Shown: positions 25,346 through 37,614 of the stretch, piece by piece
Layout: each line of letters starts with the position of its first letter
Position numbering within the stretch: position 1 is the stretch's first letter
Assembly (NCBI GenBank): GCA_963924555.1
Contig: OZ004598.1
Span: 3,434,501-3,498,500, forward strand
Direction of reading: 5' to 3'
Length of the DNA: 64,000 nucleotides
Source of the DNA: Crambe crambe
Lineage: Eukaryota; Porifera; Demospongiae; Poecilosclerida; Crambeidae
Translations under genes and position numbers: made by a program
Notes under the pieces: model-generated
The model's database searches: none
The model's input: the letters and a program-made list of their open reading frames with translations, nothing else
What the model was told of the DNA's origin: nothing

Positions 25346-25599
25346 AAATGATCTTGATTTTGAAAAATAAAGCTATTAGTAGTTAGCAAGATAGCCTTTA
25401 CAAGTGTTGATACTTAGGTCACTCCTATAATTAATGATTCAGCTGATAAGTGGGATAGAACCAGTGCTTGGGGGTACCAGGTGTTAACTGCCATCTTTGC
25501 ACTCAAGTAGGTACCCTTGTGTCCAGCTGCCTGTCTACGCATGCCTGACCTGACCCACATGCCCTGCCTCTCATTTATAACCTCACTTGAATAATTGAT

Positions 25600-25781
25600 A
25601 TAGCTATACGAGTCTCCTATTTAATATTATAGGAGTCTCCTATTTAATATATCAGAGTCTCCTATTTAATATATCGGAGTCTCCTATATATTATATAGGA
25701 GACTCCTATATATTATATAGGAGTCTCCTATATATTATATAGGAGTCTCCTATATATTATATAGGAGTCTCCTATTTATTT
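25600..25781. repeat. Palindromic minisatellite (aggagtctcctatatattat)
   Basis: Units of tataggagtctcctatatat, each self-complementary, sit at the left border of the block at 25782-27190 that is inverted between the two duplication copies. Confidence 0.8.
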
Positions 25782-27190
25782 AGCACGAGGAGTAGGAACA
25801 AGACCAAAATTTGCTCACTTTTCTTCACTGTCACAGCACTCCTTTTACCAGTTCCTCGAAGCAGTAGCCATGAATATACTGAATACCCTCCTTAGAAACA
25901 GTACCAGCTGTTAAAGGGAAACGAAATGTCTTAGACGGCAGAAAGAACGCTTTTCCAGCTGGTACCTAGTCGAGCCATTTTGTAACCACGCCCACTTTAA
26001 TCTACTTCCGGTTGCAAATAAATTCGCCTCAAAACGTACACGTGTTTGACTATAGTTATACGCATGCGCAATTTTAAAGCGCGCTTAAAGGGAGAGGAAG
26101 GTGAAGATGGCTCAACGAAGCCTCAGAGATTTCTGCCCCCTCAAGAGGCGGAAGCTAGACCATGGTTGCAGTAACGAGTCAGAATCGTTTTCAAGAGGAA
26201 AAATGTTTACTCCAGCTCACCCTTCCTTAAAAGGAATTTCAATATCTTTGATTGAAAAGGTATGTGCTGCATGCATGTATGGAGGTTACTTTACTTAATT
26301 TGATAAACTGATATAGTAGCTTGCTAGAAGATGCATGTGATTTTACATCATTGTCAATTACGCAAGATATTAAAGGTGAATACAACCGATTATTTTTTTC
26401 CCATTCATAACTACCTCATTATTCTACCTCCTATCTTTATTCTGGTGTCAGTATATGTGAACGGTTTAAAAACAAACTGTACAAAATTAAATTTCGCAAA
26501 ATTCACATTTAAAGTTCATGTAATGATTGGTTTGTTTATCAATTAGATAAAGGAGAGGGAGGCGACGAAAGCTGCTGCAAGACCCCCCCCAATTGAGGAG
26601 AAGAAACTAGGAATGTTACAGGAGCTTCCTGATATGATTCGCATTTTGAGAGAACTTTTTTCTAGAAAAATGGCAGCACTATCATGGGAAGATGTGATCA
26701 ATAAGATTAGTGAGAGCCACCCATCGCTTTTATCTACAGGTAGATATGTAAATTATTCTATGTATTATACTTGATAATGTTGAATTCTTTTCAGACAACG
26801 TTGAAGAAAATCTTGTGTATCTTCTTAATGGAGTGGGGAAGGGTTGGATTACTTCTGTCACTGTCAGAAAGAAGAAATATATCAAGATAATTGACAGAAA
26901 TTTGGATATGAAAACCCTTTTTAGTCGCATAACTGAACTGAAAACTCTCTTACAGTAAAGAAAAAATACTGCTTGTATTGGCGCTATGCATGTGTGTGAT
27001 CGAAGTATTGAACTAGAATGTTTTCGCTCAGATGGCTTTGGTTCTCAGATTGTGCACATGCACATAATCCATTCTTTCTTATCTTTTTCTACCTTCCTGT
27101 AATATCTTTCTGGAGAAATTTCCCAGTGATCACTTGCCTATAGAGGTTCTGATGTCAAGATTTAGTATAGGTGCTTTAGGTGGGGACTAT
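25782..27190 (+). repeat. Duplication block A, copy I (inverted partner 38545-39948)
   Basis: From gcacgaggagtaggaac to gctttaggtggggact, nearly identical to the reverse complement of 38545-39948. It contains the mini-Cdt1 gene. Confidence 0.85.
26107..26958 (+). CDS. CDT1: Truncated Cdt1-like protein (PIP-degron plus C-terminal winged helix)
   Basis: Three exons in phase: 26107-26259, 26547-26739 and 26795-26958, about 170 residues. The N-terminus MAQRSLRDFCPLKRRKL resembles the Cdt1 PIP-degron (Q-x-x-L-x-D-F with basic residues after), which targets Cdt1 for CRL4-Cdt2 destruction on PCNA. The remaining two exons match the Cdt1 C-terminal winged-helix region that contacts MCM (LGMLQELPDMIRILRELF, then ALSWEDVINKI). 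The central geminin-binding domain of normal Cdt1 (about 550 residues in vertebrates) is absent. It could be a short paralogue or a fragmentary duplicate; the clean frame and conserved splice sites favour a short coding gene. Confidence 0.65.
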
Positions 27191-27296
27191 GGGGTGCCAA
27201 AGGGGTCAAAATGCCACACTGGTGCAGCTACCTTCAAATACTAATATAAGAGGCTCCTAGGACATTCTGATATGATTGACTCTTCTTAAGAATAAA

Positions 27297-27548
27297 TAGG
27301 AGACTCATATATAATATATAGGAGACTCCGATATAATATATAGGAGACTCCGATATAATATATAGGAGACTCCGATATAATATATAGGAGACTCCGATAT
27401 AATATATAGGAGACTCCGATATAATATATAGGAGACTCCGATATAATAATAGGAGACTCCTATATAATTATATAGGAGACTCCGATATAATATATAGGAG
27501 ACTCCGATATAATACATAGGAGACTCCGATATAATACATAGGAGACTC
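27297..27548. repeat. Minisatellite (aggagactccgatataatat)
   Basis: About 12 units of about 21 bp, related to the palindromic array at 25600-25781. It separates blocks A and B in copy I and is missing from copy II, where the blocks abut at 39948/39950. Confidence 0.85.
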
Positions 27549-28564
27549 CTACAATTTGGACCCAAACTAAGACAGTAAGTGCAGGACAATCAGGATCTGT
27601 GGGTCATATTTTGCTACAATCATCACTGAACTAGTTTGCTGAGTTCTGGGGTTGTAGCCTTTGCATTATGGTTATGTCCGGCGAAAGTATAGCTACACTT
27701 CATGTTGTGGATGCCATATTTGCAAGAGATTGAAGCACCACTTGGCCTCATGCCCTTCAATGGCCATATTTATGTACTTTAAGATGACATGCACCCTCTC
27801 TCCTTGTTAATTATGTATTATGGTGAAAAGTAAATATGCAAGCTCAACATGGCCTCCCAGGATGATACTATACTAATAATTTACCATCTTCAAAGTACCT
27901 GTATGATTATTTCTTCCTTTAACTTGCAGGAACACAATTTCAGTCAAATCTTACCATGTTGGAGTCTATATTGAACAAAGTTCTATAGTCTTGACAGCTG
28001 GTCATGCATTAATGTCTAAAATAGAAACGTAATAGGTATCATAATGGAATAAGTAGCTATAGACTTTTATTTTTCATTGTGCATTATATGGTACAGCTAG
28101 CTATAGCTGTAATCTCTCTCCTCTATAATATATATAATGGGTCACATCAGCCAATGTAGCACCTGACATGCACACACCTCCCAGGGTGCATTCGGCACTA
28201 ATTACATGATTAGTCTATGATTTCAAGGGCCTACCCCATTTAGTACTTCATGCAAGTAGAAGGATTAAGAAGGGGGAAGAATTACTGTTTGACTATGGTG
28301 AACGATCGAGTACAGCCTTATCAACCAATCCATGGCTGATTTCTTAATTAACTATGAACCATTTATATTCTCTCTTTTTTTCTCCTCAAACAAGATCTTT
28401 ATTGTTTATTATGGAAGCTGAGAAGGGCAATTTTTCACCGATTGACGATCCCGACACTGAAATCCCGACAACGAAATCCCGACAATCTATAACCAAGAAT
28501 TCGGATGGAGGATGGGAAGAATCCGGACGCTCGCGCGTTGCGATTGGGTGCGTTATTTAGAATT
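27549..28564. other. Block B non-coding part, with element-end fragment
   Basis: Direct copy of 39950-40975. From about 28407 it contains tatggaagctgagaagggca, the first bases of the terminal repeat of the kinase element at 51137, followed by tandem gaaatcccgacaa sub-repeats. No partner end is seen. Confidence 0.5.
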
Positions 28565-31184
28565 CTAGCATGAACCAGTTACAAACTGTCGTCTATTTTT
28601 AGATTTGTCTTCCACATAACCACACCAATAACCCTCTTCTCTATAAGCTTGAAAATTGTATTGGTCACAGAGACTAATTCCAATATAAGGGGTGGTTGAT
28701 TCTGCAGAGCAAACGCAACTATTATTCAAAAGAATGTAACCAGGTGGACAATCTTGCAGTCGAACTTTGAAGGTCAGTGATATCTTGTATTGTTTAGTGG
28801 TTGTTAACATGAGGATGCCTTCTTCCCCTGGACGACCATGAAGCTTTATTGTTTGATGGATAACATAAGAGTAGTAGTCACTCACATCAATACTGGAATT
28901 TGCATCCTTCTTCAGTGTTAGCCTGTATACTTGACTCCTGGTTTGATTCAAATCGTCAAGACCTATGAAAGGAATTTTGGTGTGTTTACCAGGAATGACA
29001 GGGAAGTAATCCTCTGATGATTCAGTACTGCTGTTTATCATGAATGTACTCACTTCTGTAGATATCTCATTTCTGCTGATGTTATCGAAAGTGAAGTTTG
29101 CTATTTTATTCAAGAAGGTAGGGTCTGGTAAAACTGCTGTTGAATTTGAGTTAGAGTATTCTCTGATACAAGGTGAAAGGGAGAGAGCATATATCGATTG
29201 TCCATGAGCACTTTTTGCCAGACTACCAACACCAGCATGGTTGCCTGAGAAAATAAATGAAATATTCTTTCCTGTCTTTCTATTGATACGAATGAAGCAA
29301 TTGTAAGAATATTCATTAGAATTAGTTCTCATAAAATTAGCTTATGAAACAAACCACCAACGTTTCGACCAGAATACTCTAGCCTTCATCAGGGTGATAC
29401 AAAAAATGCACACAGAAACGTCCTTATATAGCTACGCTCGTTATCTAGACAACGCACATGCATACGCCTATGGATATTATATTATAGCATGCCAATACCT
29501 GAAGTCGTAAACACTATTTCCCTAAGGCTTTAAGTGTAGAAACCCAGCAACCTTGAAGTTCTAGACCTACATCCCTAAACCAATATGAAGCACTTCTTTT
29601 AGAAGTTAGATTGAATTTTTATCATGTTAGCTGAGAATAATAAGCAGAGTAAGAATATTCATGCTCAAAAATGTCAGAGTTCCTGTAATATATGGATCCA
29701 CCATCAGCATCTGCTGCATTGTTGATGAATTTGAATAAACTGTTTTGTTGGATGGATATTGTGGAGACACCTAAGAGGTACAGAGCTCCTCCGAAATAAC
29801 CTGTATTATCATGGAAGCTCACCATGGCATGTTCTTGAAATGATAAGTCACATGAACTACTAACTATTGCCGATCCATTATTGTCAGTAACATTCAATTT
29901 TCCTATGAACTTCATGTCATGGTCTCATGGAGAGTGCAATATAATGCCCCTATTCCCATGCTGTTCTCCATGTAAGGAGCTGGTAGTTTCAGGCTACTAA
30001 AAATTACTTTTCTGAATATAATTGCTCACAATCGTACAATCTTCAAATACTGCTGTAGGACGAACACCCTCGGAATGCAAAGAATACAGATCAGACAGGA
30101 TAATTATGGCTGATCCAAAATGTCCCAAGTTATGCATCCAGATACAGTCGATGAACTTTATCTATTTGATGAAATAGTTGTGTTATGAAAAGGAGTCGAT
30201 GAAAAGAGGCTGCCCCCTCCAAAGACTGCTGAGTTGTTTATAAAACGACACAATTGAAATAGGAGTATATTTTTGTGACATGAATTATTTTCCTTGTGGC
30301 TACATTCAAAACCAACGCTAGTTGCTCCTCCACTCATGAGTGAAGTATTGTTACTGAAGTTAGTATTTTGGATGACAATCCTTGATGGATCCATGAATAG
30401 ATAGAAATAAACCACCACCCGACCTGCTAGCGATGTTATCACTAAAGGTGCAATCGTCTATAGATACATTGTTAAAAGCATTACTGATATAGATACACAA
30501 ACCACCTCCTCTCCCAAAAGGGGTTGATTTTTGGTCTATCTCGTAGGCAAGATTTCCAACAAAATGACAACGATCAAACTTGAATGAACTCTCTTGAGTT
30601 GATATTTTGATGAAAATCCCCAAACTTCCACGTATTGTTCCTTTTCCATTATGCCTGAAAGTGCAACGAGAGAATATGACAGAGCCTCTTGTTTTGAACA
30701 CAGACACACCCATCCCAATGGAGTTGCTGACTATCACATTGGTGAAGGCCAGGTCAGTGGAACCATTGATGTATATCCCAGCTTCAAAGTGAAATGCTTG
30801 CATGATATAATTTCCAACGCAGCCAGAAAACTCCAAGGCAGTCACTTTTAAATTATTCATACTCACAAACTCAAAGCCATAGAGACCATTACAATCAAGG
30901 ATAGTTTGATTTGAACCAATAAGTGTCACATCATGGAGGTTTTCAAGTCTCACAGACTCGCTGAGCAATAGTTGACCTGAACAAAAATAAACAGCTGAAC
31001 AGTTGATAACGATCTTCTTCAAGTCAGAAATCAAAGAGCAAGTCATATTGATGTTAGGCACACATGACACTTCATAATCTCGGGAGCAAACACCTATCCT
31101 TTTGGTGGTATTGCAAGATATTGATAAACCTGTACTTGTCATACACAATGCAACTAACACTGCCACAATAACACTATGGTACAT
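28565..31184 (-). pseudogene. Secreted beta-helix surface protein, copy I, broken
   Basis: Starts at ATG 31184 with a signal peptide (MYHSVIVAVLVALCM) and contains many N-glycosylation motifs and repeated CxFxNN, GGGL and NNSA-type turns typical of right-handed parallel beta-helix (pectin-lyase-like) proteins. The C-terminal portion has a Cys-rich DCPPGYILLNNSCVC segment. It is broken by a 1-bp gain near 30391 (GGGLFLSIH shifts frame), an 8-bp gain near 29919-29926 and a 346-bp retroelement insertion at 29317-29662. Copy II carries different lesions, so the ancestral gene was probably intact. A transmembrane tail was not seen. Function unknown; probably extracellular. Confidence 0.6.
29317..29662 (-). 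mobile_element. Penelope-like fragment with hammerhead-like motif, 14-bp target duplication
   Basis: gtaagaatattcat occurs at 29303-29316 and 29649-29662; copy II at about 41714-41728 has it once (empty site). On the minus strand the insert contains ctgatgaaggctagagtatt followed by ctggtcgaaacg: a hammerhead core (CTGATGA and GAAA) joined by a 7-bp stem (ggctaga with tctggtc) and a 4-nt loop. Penelope-like elements carry such ribozymes. Family assignment is inference. Confidence 0.6.
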
Positions 31185-31361
31185 GTTGAACTATCCTAAG
31201 ATTACTATGATGCCGCCTTAGGGAGAGACTATAATGCTAGCTATTTGACTGACTCTATAGTGTAGCTTTTTTATACTCCGATGTTGTTGGGGACCTCAGG
31301 ATCATGATCGCGTGTTGACTCAATTATTAGCTATTATTTACGTAGGTTTCACTATTATGTA

Positions 31362-31975
31362 TTAGTCTCGCGGGCCCGACCCTTTACCAACCGCGAGGGA
31401 AGGAAAGCGTCTGGTCAAATCCAATACACGATCTTGTTGTGCACAGTCAGCAATCTTCGGAAGGAGGGGCGCGACTATGACGTTATTATACATCACGAAT
31501 TTAGGAAAAATCTGCGCTCTGGATTTCTTAGCGCTACATGGCTGAGCAGGAATATGATTACAGACTGGAGGCGGCTATTCAAGAGAGTGGGAGGAGGCTT
31601 GGAAACAGCTTTCTGGTCAGAAAGTGTCGGAAATTTTTCCAGTGCAACTTCTCAAGTACCTGGAGCAGTTCTTTGGCTGATGCACACCTTGGACCATGCA
31701 GCCTTTTCTTTTTCCTATGATCACCAATGAGATCTCTGCATACAAGCAAGCAGCTCATTAACATGACCATAGATATATCTATGACATGACTAAACTCTAG
31801 GACTACTCTGTAAGTGCACGCGCGAAAAAATCTGTTTGAGAGCCGTGACGTATCGTGACGTTTTGCGCATGCCCGCCACCAAATCTTTGGGCAATTGAAA
31901 CAAGATCATGTATTGGATTTGACCAGACTCTTTCCTTCCCTCGCGGTTGGTAAAGGGTCTGGCCCGCGAGACTAA
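31362..31975. mobile_element. 614-bp TIR element, 7-bp target duplication
   Basis: ttagtctcgcgggcc, then ctttaccaaccgcgagggaa at the left end is inverted at the right end; the TIR is about 75 bp with few mismatches. ttatgta flanks both sides (31355-31361 and 31976-31982). Small ORFs inside (31434-31730 and 31538-31720, plus strand) are not recognised. Confidence 0.75.
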
Positions 31976-32693
31976 TTATGTATAGCTAGTTACCAAAGTG
32001 AAACTGCTTCTACAGTTTGTTTGCTTTAATGTCTTATCTAACCACTAATGCTAATATAAGTATTTACATTGTATGATGAGTAACATGTTTATCAATACAA
32101 GCCATAAGATAATATTTATAAGTAGTTATCAAAGTGAAAATGTTTCTGTAGTTATATCTATATCTACATGTGTCCCAACACAAGGGGTTTTGTAAAGTAA
32201 GAAAAGTCTAGAGAACATGAGCCCTTAGCAGTATTACACAGAACAATGTATAGAATAAAAATTTTCTTTCTATATAAGAGACAAACTATATGTTTCTCTG
32301 TATAGCTTTCTATTAGCTATACGTATAATACATATGTGACAAATCCTGGGAGATTTTGTTGCTCTTTATATCTAGCTAGCAGCTTTAACCACATAATGAC
32401 CACTCTCAGCGACAAGTAAATTGGATCGTTGGTTTTGGAGCTGCTAGCTAGTAAGAGAATAAGTAAGCAATTGAGGTTAACTATGAGAAGATGACATAAA
32501 ACTGGAGGAATGAACATGAAAGACTAGGGCGGTGGAGGAGGACACAAATATTGTTTTATGGAGACGGAGCAGGACATCACGTGCAATGGAATAGGCATCT
32601 GAGACAGGGCCAGAAGCCTTATAGTTTACATATTGTGTTATTGTGTAGCGGTACATATATATTTTAGATCGTGGGGTTGATATGAGGAAGTGT

Positions 32694-32705
32694 GTGTGTG
32701 TGTGT

Positions 32706-32756
<51 letters not shown>
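32694..32756. repeat. (GT)n microsatellite
   Basis: A run of gt dinucleotides with gc interruptions; a shorter allele occurs in copy II at 47969-48003. Confidence 0.85.
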
Positions 32757-32757
<1 letters not shown>

Positions 32758-33361
32758 CATAGAAGGGCTTCTAGCTAGGAATGTGTCAAATAGCTATTTG
32801 GTTGTAGCTAATGACTATCTTGAAGGTAAATAGCTACATGCAGGTAGCTATAATGTCAACATTTTGATGCTCATCCTTATAATCTGATCTCTAGCTATTT
32901 GCCATTGACTTTCCTTGGAGTATAAGAGATAGCAGGAGTATGAGAGATAGCAGGAGTATGAGAGATATAGTATATATATGAGAGATAGTGGGAACTACGT
33001 AATAAATGATATATAGTAGCTGTTATAGTAATAGCTTATTCAACTTCACAGTCACTTTAAAAGAAAGAAAGACAGAAACAAGTGGGTTATGATGTACATA
33101 TGACCCTAAAATCCAGCTGGTATAGCATTGTACTTACTGCAGCATCATATCAAGACAATCCCTACATTTCAGCCACCTAGCTACTAGCTTCAAACCCAGT
33201 CTATAGTGGATGTTTAGAAGAACATTTTTTTGTGCTCAGTAGTATGGGTTGCACACTTTGACATCCATACACCAATAGCTACATATTGCTGAAACAATCA
33301 TAAATCGGCTGCTAAATATATACAATACCAATTAGCATTTACATGTATAATATTGCTAAAG

Positions 33362-34378
33362 TTAACTGTAGCTATGTAGAAGAGGTGTCAGTTCTCCCAT
33401 GTTCGAAAAGTCATTTTGGAGTGTAAAACCATCATGGCTAAGAGTCTGTAGTGGCTGCATACTAAATTGCACAGACTCTTGCCATGGAGGTTGGTGAGCG
33501 ATCATTACAGGTACTTTCATTTTCTTGTTTATACTCCATGGGATTTTTACTGTGATGACCAAGTAGTATTCAGCACTGATGCATGGGCAGTCTTGAAATA
33601 GTAACGTTGCAAAAGCTTGAGTGGGTATTGCCAGACCATCTCTAATTGTCTGAATATTACCAGCTCTTATTACTGGACTAATTACTTCAGTTATTTTGGA
33701 TCTTCTTTTATTACGCCTTCCTCCGCTTGCAATGTATTTTTCTTTCCTGAACAATGATAATTTGATGTGAATGTTTCTTGAACTTTCATTTCTCACATGT
33801 ATAGTAAATGGTATACTTTCTCCGGGAGAGAATCCTGTGCATGGTAAATCACATGTTGCAGTTATGCAGCCAAGCTTATGCCAGAACAAGCTCAATTTCT
33901 TAATTGTGGTCACTGTTTTGGGGTTTTGAAACAACCTCAAAATATCTGGTCTCTTTTTGACAGTAATGGGATGTGCTGCTTTGTGATTAAGTTTTAGCAA
34001 TCCATTTCGCACTGTCACTCCGACATGGTACCTCACATGCCCATAAGCACCTTCGAAAGAGTTTGGTATATTTCGTGGAAGTCGAAATTCAAAGGGGAAA
34101 GTGTGTTCACCAATGGGAAGATTGTTGGTAGGTGAGTTTTCTAAGGACCACACAACTAGTTCCTCTTTAACATACTTAATGTAGTTAGAATATGTTCTTG
34201 TATTGTTGCCGTCACTCTCTGTCCAGTGAACTTTGGCTGCACCATAGAGACCAATGGCTATATTTTTATACTTCTTTGGTTTATCCACAGTAATAACTAC
34301 TTTTCCTGTCACTATGGATCCTGGGTAGTAGCTATAGTCATCACTATCACAGATAGTAATACTGATCGTTTTAACCAT
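33362..34378 (-). CDS. Arrestin-domain protein, copy I (338 aa)
   Basis: Intact single-exon ORF from ATG at 34378. The N-terminal arrestin fold includes YYPGSIVTGKVVI near residue 17 and FPFEFRLPRNIPNSFEG near 94-110; the C-terminal arrestin fold starts near 170 (GFSPGESIPFTIHVRNESSR). Length fits small alpha-arrestins (ARRDC-like), which act as adaptors for ubiquitin ligases in receptor trafficking. No PPxY motif is visible, so ligase recruitment is unproven. A close paralogue is at 56627-57646 and two decayed copies at 61706 and 63780. Confidence 0.85.
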   Translation of the reverse strand: MVKTISITICDSDDYSYYPGSIVTGKVVITVDKPKKYKNIAIGLYGAAKVHWTESDGNNTRTYSNYIKYVKEELVVWSLENSPTNNLPIGEHTFPFEFRLPRNIPNSFEGAYGHVRYHVGVTVRNGLLKLNHKAAHPITVKKRPDILRLFQNPKTVTTIKKLSLFWHKLGCITATCDLPCTGFSPGESIPFTIHVRNESSRNIHIKLSLFRKEKYIASGGRRNKRRSKITEVISPVIRAGNIQTIRDGLAIPTQAFATLLFQDCPCISAEYYLVITVKIPWSINKKMKVPVMIAHQPPWQESVQFSMQPLQTLSHDGFTLQNDFSNMGELTPLLHSYS

Positions 34379-34440
34379 CTTTACTGCAGTCCTCTAGTTT
34401 TTAGATATGATCGACAGCTTCAACCAAGCGATCTTTTATA

Positions 34441-35140
34441 ACAGTCTTATAAATTAAAATTTTATGTAGGGGCAATGTTACACTTTTGGTAGCGATATCA
34501 CATGACTACAATTTTTCGGAAAATATTTCTCTTGGATAATTAGATAGCACTCGTGGCACAATTATCGCGTTTCTTTTTGGCAGACTGTTAAGTTAAAGCG
34601 CTGAACACCAATTTTTGGCTAGTTTTAGGTGAAAATTTGTTGTAGTGTTAAACAAACTTGCTAATTTTAGCTAGTTCAAATTTAAACTGATATTGTTCCT
34701 GCTTTCATGTAGCTATCAATAGTAAGTGTATTGGAAATAGCTGCTAAATTTAATAATACCTTGAAATCAAAAATTTTGTACCCGTAAATTACCCGTAAGT
34801 TAAGGTATTCTTGGTAGGTAGAACACTTATTTTGCAAGCTCAGGACGTTTTTTTAGCTTTTTTTTTTTGATGATATTAGGTCCTGCATTTATGAACTGTT
34901 GTCACTCAATGTCGGTGTGCGTAATGTTGCTCCAATTATCCATTCTATTTTGAAGAATATAGTTCACAAATCAGCTTCACGGCTACCATCGTATGGTCTA
35001 ATGTGCCAGATGATGCTGGAATCTTTGGTCATTGTTCATATGATGTAGCTAAGAGTGCCTGAATCTGGTGTCACTTATTCTCTTGGCCTATGGCATATTT
35101 TCACAGAACACTTTGGTAGACAATACCACAACACAAAGAT
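34441..35140. other. Intergenic, no gene seen
   Basis: AT-rich spacer; nothing supported. Confidence 0.4.
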
Positions 35141-35146
35141 TGCTAA

Positions 35147-35640
35147 TTGACCATCTACTGGGTGGGATACATCATGATATCGCAGATGATGAAATTGTCA
35201 AAGAAACTGAGTGTTCCAACTACCAATGTGTCCCCTGAAAGAGATTTTGCTATTTTGGACAGACTTCTAAGGGAGAAACCAAATGCTCACCTAGTTGCAT
35301 TGGAGGCTCTGCTCTTATTTTCACTCGCACAACAAAACATCATCTTGGATGGAAAAACTTTCATGTAGTGAAAGGGAAAAACTTCTGCAAGCTGCCAGGA
35401 CCTTAGCACCAACTATCAGGGAGAAGTTTAAGGTACAGCGGAAAGAAATTGAAGCCAGATGTGAAGAAGATGTTAAGAAAAGAGCTGTTAGCCAACTGAA
35501 GGCTAACCTCTTGCAGCTTGTTGGCGAAAATGCAACTGATGATGTCTTCCCAGTTTCAGCACAAAGTAGTGGACAGACACCTCCTATCGAAGATTTCATG
35601 CAGTATCCTGATCTACTACCAAGTTCAGTATGAAGGAGAA
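35147..35640 (+). pseudogene. Degenerate transposon-type ORF C-terminus
   Basis: Two frames together give VPTTNVSPERDFAILDRLL, then HNKTSSWMEKL, then SEREKLLQAARTLAPTIREK and a charged helix. The SPERDF segment recalls hAT dimerisation motifs, but the family is uncertain. A frameshift near 35322 breaks it. Confidence 0.4.
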
Positions 35641-35719
35641 GATGAGATTTGTTCATTTGCACTATTAGAGGACTCTATGTGTGGTGATTTGGTAGTAATC
35701 CAACCCTAAGTTTTTCATT

Positions 35720-36398
35720 ATTGATGAAACTTCTTTTAATTGAATGCAATAATAAATTACAAGTGATGAGCAAACTTATTCATTAGTTGATCATAAAGTC
35801 CCTTGGTTGGCTCCATTATAATAGTTCTTTTAATGTGAGGAATGTGCTCCATTGAATGTAGATACTCCTGTATTAAATCCTTATTCAGTACCAAGTCAAA
35901 AGGAGCTGATCCCAATTGCTAAATTGAATAAAATTTTCATCTCCCCATCAACTAAGTAAACACAGTGAACAAAGTACAATCAGTGATTACAAGTTATGAG
36001 AACACATAATCATGTGGTTCACTACAAGCTTATTCAGCATCATTGATGAAGGGTACTATAGGGCCTTGAACACCTTCCAACCATTAATAGCACCTTCTTT
36101 CAACATACCCATGAAACATAAAAATGCTTATAGGCAGGTCATTCATATTGAACTTTTTAAATAAGGGTTGGTGGGCAATAACTAGAACATCATCACTATA
36201 GTGGGAAAATGATCTAGATTCAAATAAATACTAGAGCCAGTGAAGATATTAGGCATAAGCTCACAAAGTACTAGAGGTTTTAAAGCTGGTTACTAGCTTG
36301 CTTGATTTAAACATACCTCTTCACTACTGAAACCAGTGGAACTCATTACAAAGTGGCTGTACAGCAAAGAAAACAGTGCCTGTGTATCTGTGCACAGC
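35720..36398. other. Intergenic, no gene seen
   Basis: No ORF or clear repeat is supported. Confidence 0.35.
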
Positions 36399-37614
36399 CA
36401 TAGATATAAGAGGTTTTACGGGATTGGAAACGCCCAATGAACTGCACAGGCGCGTTGATAGATGCGCACGCGCATGCAGCATTAAAGGCTGTACAGAGGT
36501 TTTAGCATAGATATAAGAGGTTTTACGGGATTGGAAACGCCCAATGAACTGCACAACCGAGGCGCGTTGACAGATGCGCACGCGCATGCAGCATTAATTA
36601 TATTAATGGCCGTGAAAGGAGATCAATATTCACTCCTTTCAAGGCCGTTAAAGTGATGTTCTGCCCCGACAGCTCACAGAATAGTACAAGTAAGCTAAGG
36701 GGAAGGTATTGAAGAAGTGAAGAGTCAGAGAGTTGAAGTTGGAGAGTCTGAGGAAGGAAGTTATAAATTATTCATAACTTTTTTCCTTGTAATTATAACT
36801 ATGAGTACCTATCATTACTCATTATACATTAATTTTATGTGATTGATTTGAAAGAAAGGCCAGAATGACTTTTGGTATTAAAATTAGACATAAATTCATT
36901 ATTATTATAGCTAGATAATTTTGCCCCAAAGTTATCCGCCAGTTTCTGCTCAGTTCGCCCTCATCAGCATTATTGCAATACTTCCAGCTTTTGGCTGTTG
37001 GATTTTGACACCATCCATCTCAAGAATTCGGCTCAGTCAGCTGTCCTGTGGACCCTATGGATATTAGGGGGGAAATATAGTAAGCTTGCCATCTCCATAG
37101 GATGACTATTGTATAGAAAACAAATGCGCCAATTCCATTTACTGTTCTATCCTTTCCCTGAAATAACTAATACAGTTGCAATATTGTTAATCTATTTCTT
37201 GGGAGAGGGATTACAGTTTTAACACCACTTGCAAATGCTAGAGACAATATATGTCAGCTAATACAAAAACTAACATTACTATTCCATGTAGCTAAAGTTT
37301 ACATGCCTTTTGATCAGAAAATGGGCAACAGCAATTGATTCCATCAAGCGTGAGAGGGATTACAGTCCCATTAACCACCACAGTAGTATTTGTAGGAATA
37401 AACTTGAAAATCTGAGCTGAAATTTATTTCATACAGTAAATCTATGCCCTAGTGTATTATAGTATCATTGGCATAAGTCTTACCTCACGGATCTTGTCAG
37501 AACAGCAACTTTGACAAAAGTGCTATGTCATTCAGCTGTCAACGCGCCTCGGTTGTTAGTTGCTAACGAGAGCACGTGATCCGTTTCCAATCCCGTAAAC
37601 CTCTTATATCTATG
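36399..37614. mobile_element. 1.2 kb non-autonomous TIR element with duplicated left end
   Basis: catagatataagaggtttta, then cgggattggaaac at 36399 and again at 36506 (107-bp direct duplication) is inverted at the right end (to 37614). Inner TIR sequence accgaggcgcgttgacag also matches in inverted form near 37535-37555. No ORF. Confidence 0.7.

Larger units (their letters stand above)
32012..34440. repeat. Duplication block C, copy I (uninterrupted)
   Basis: Matches copy II in four pieces: 43000-43371, 47676-48072, 50997-51136 and 56215-57715. It is therefore the pre-insertion state for three transposons. Confidence 0.85.
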
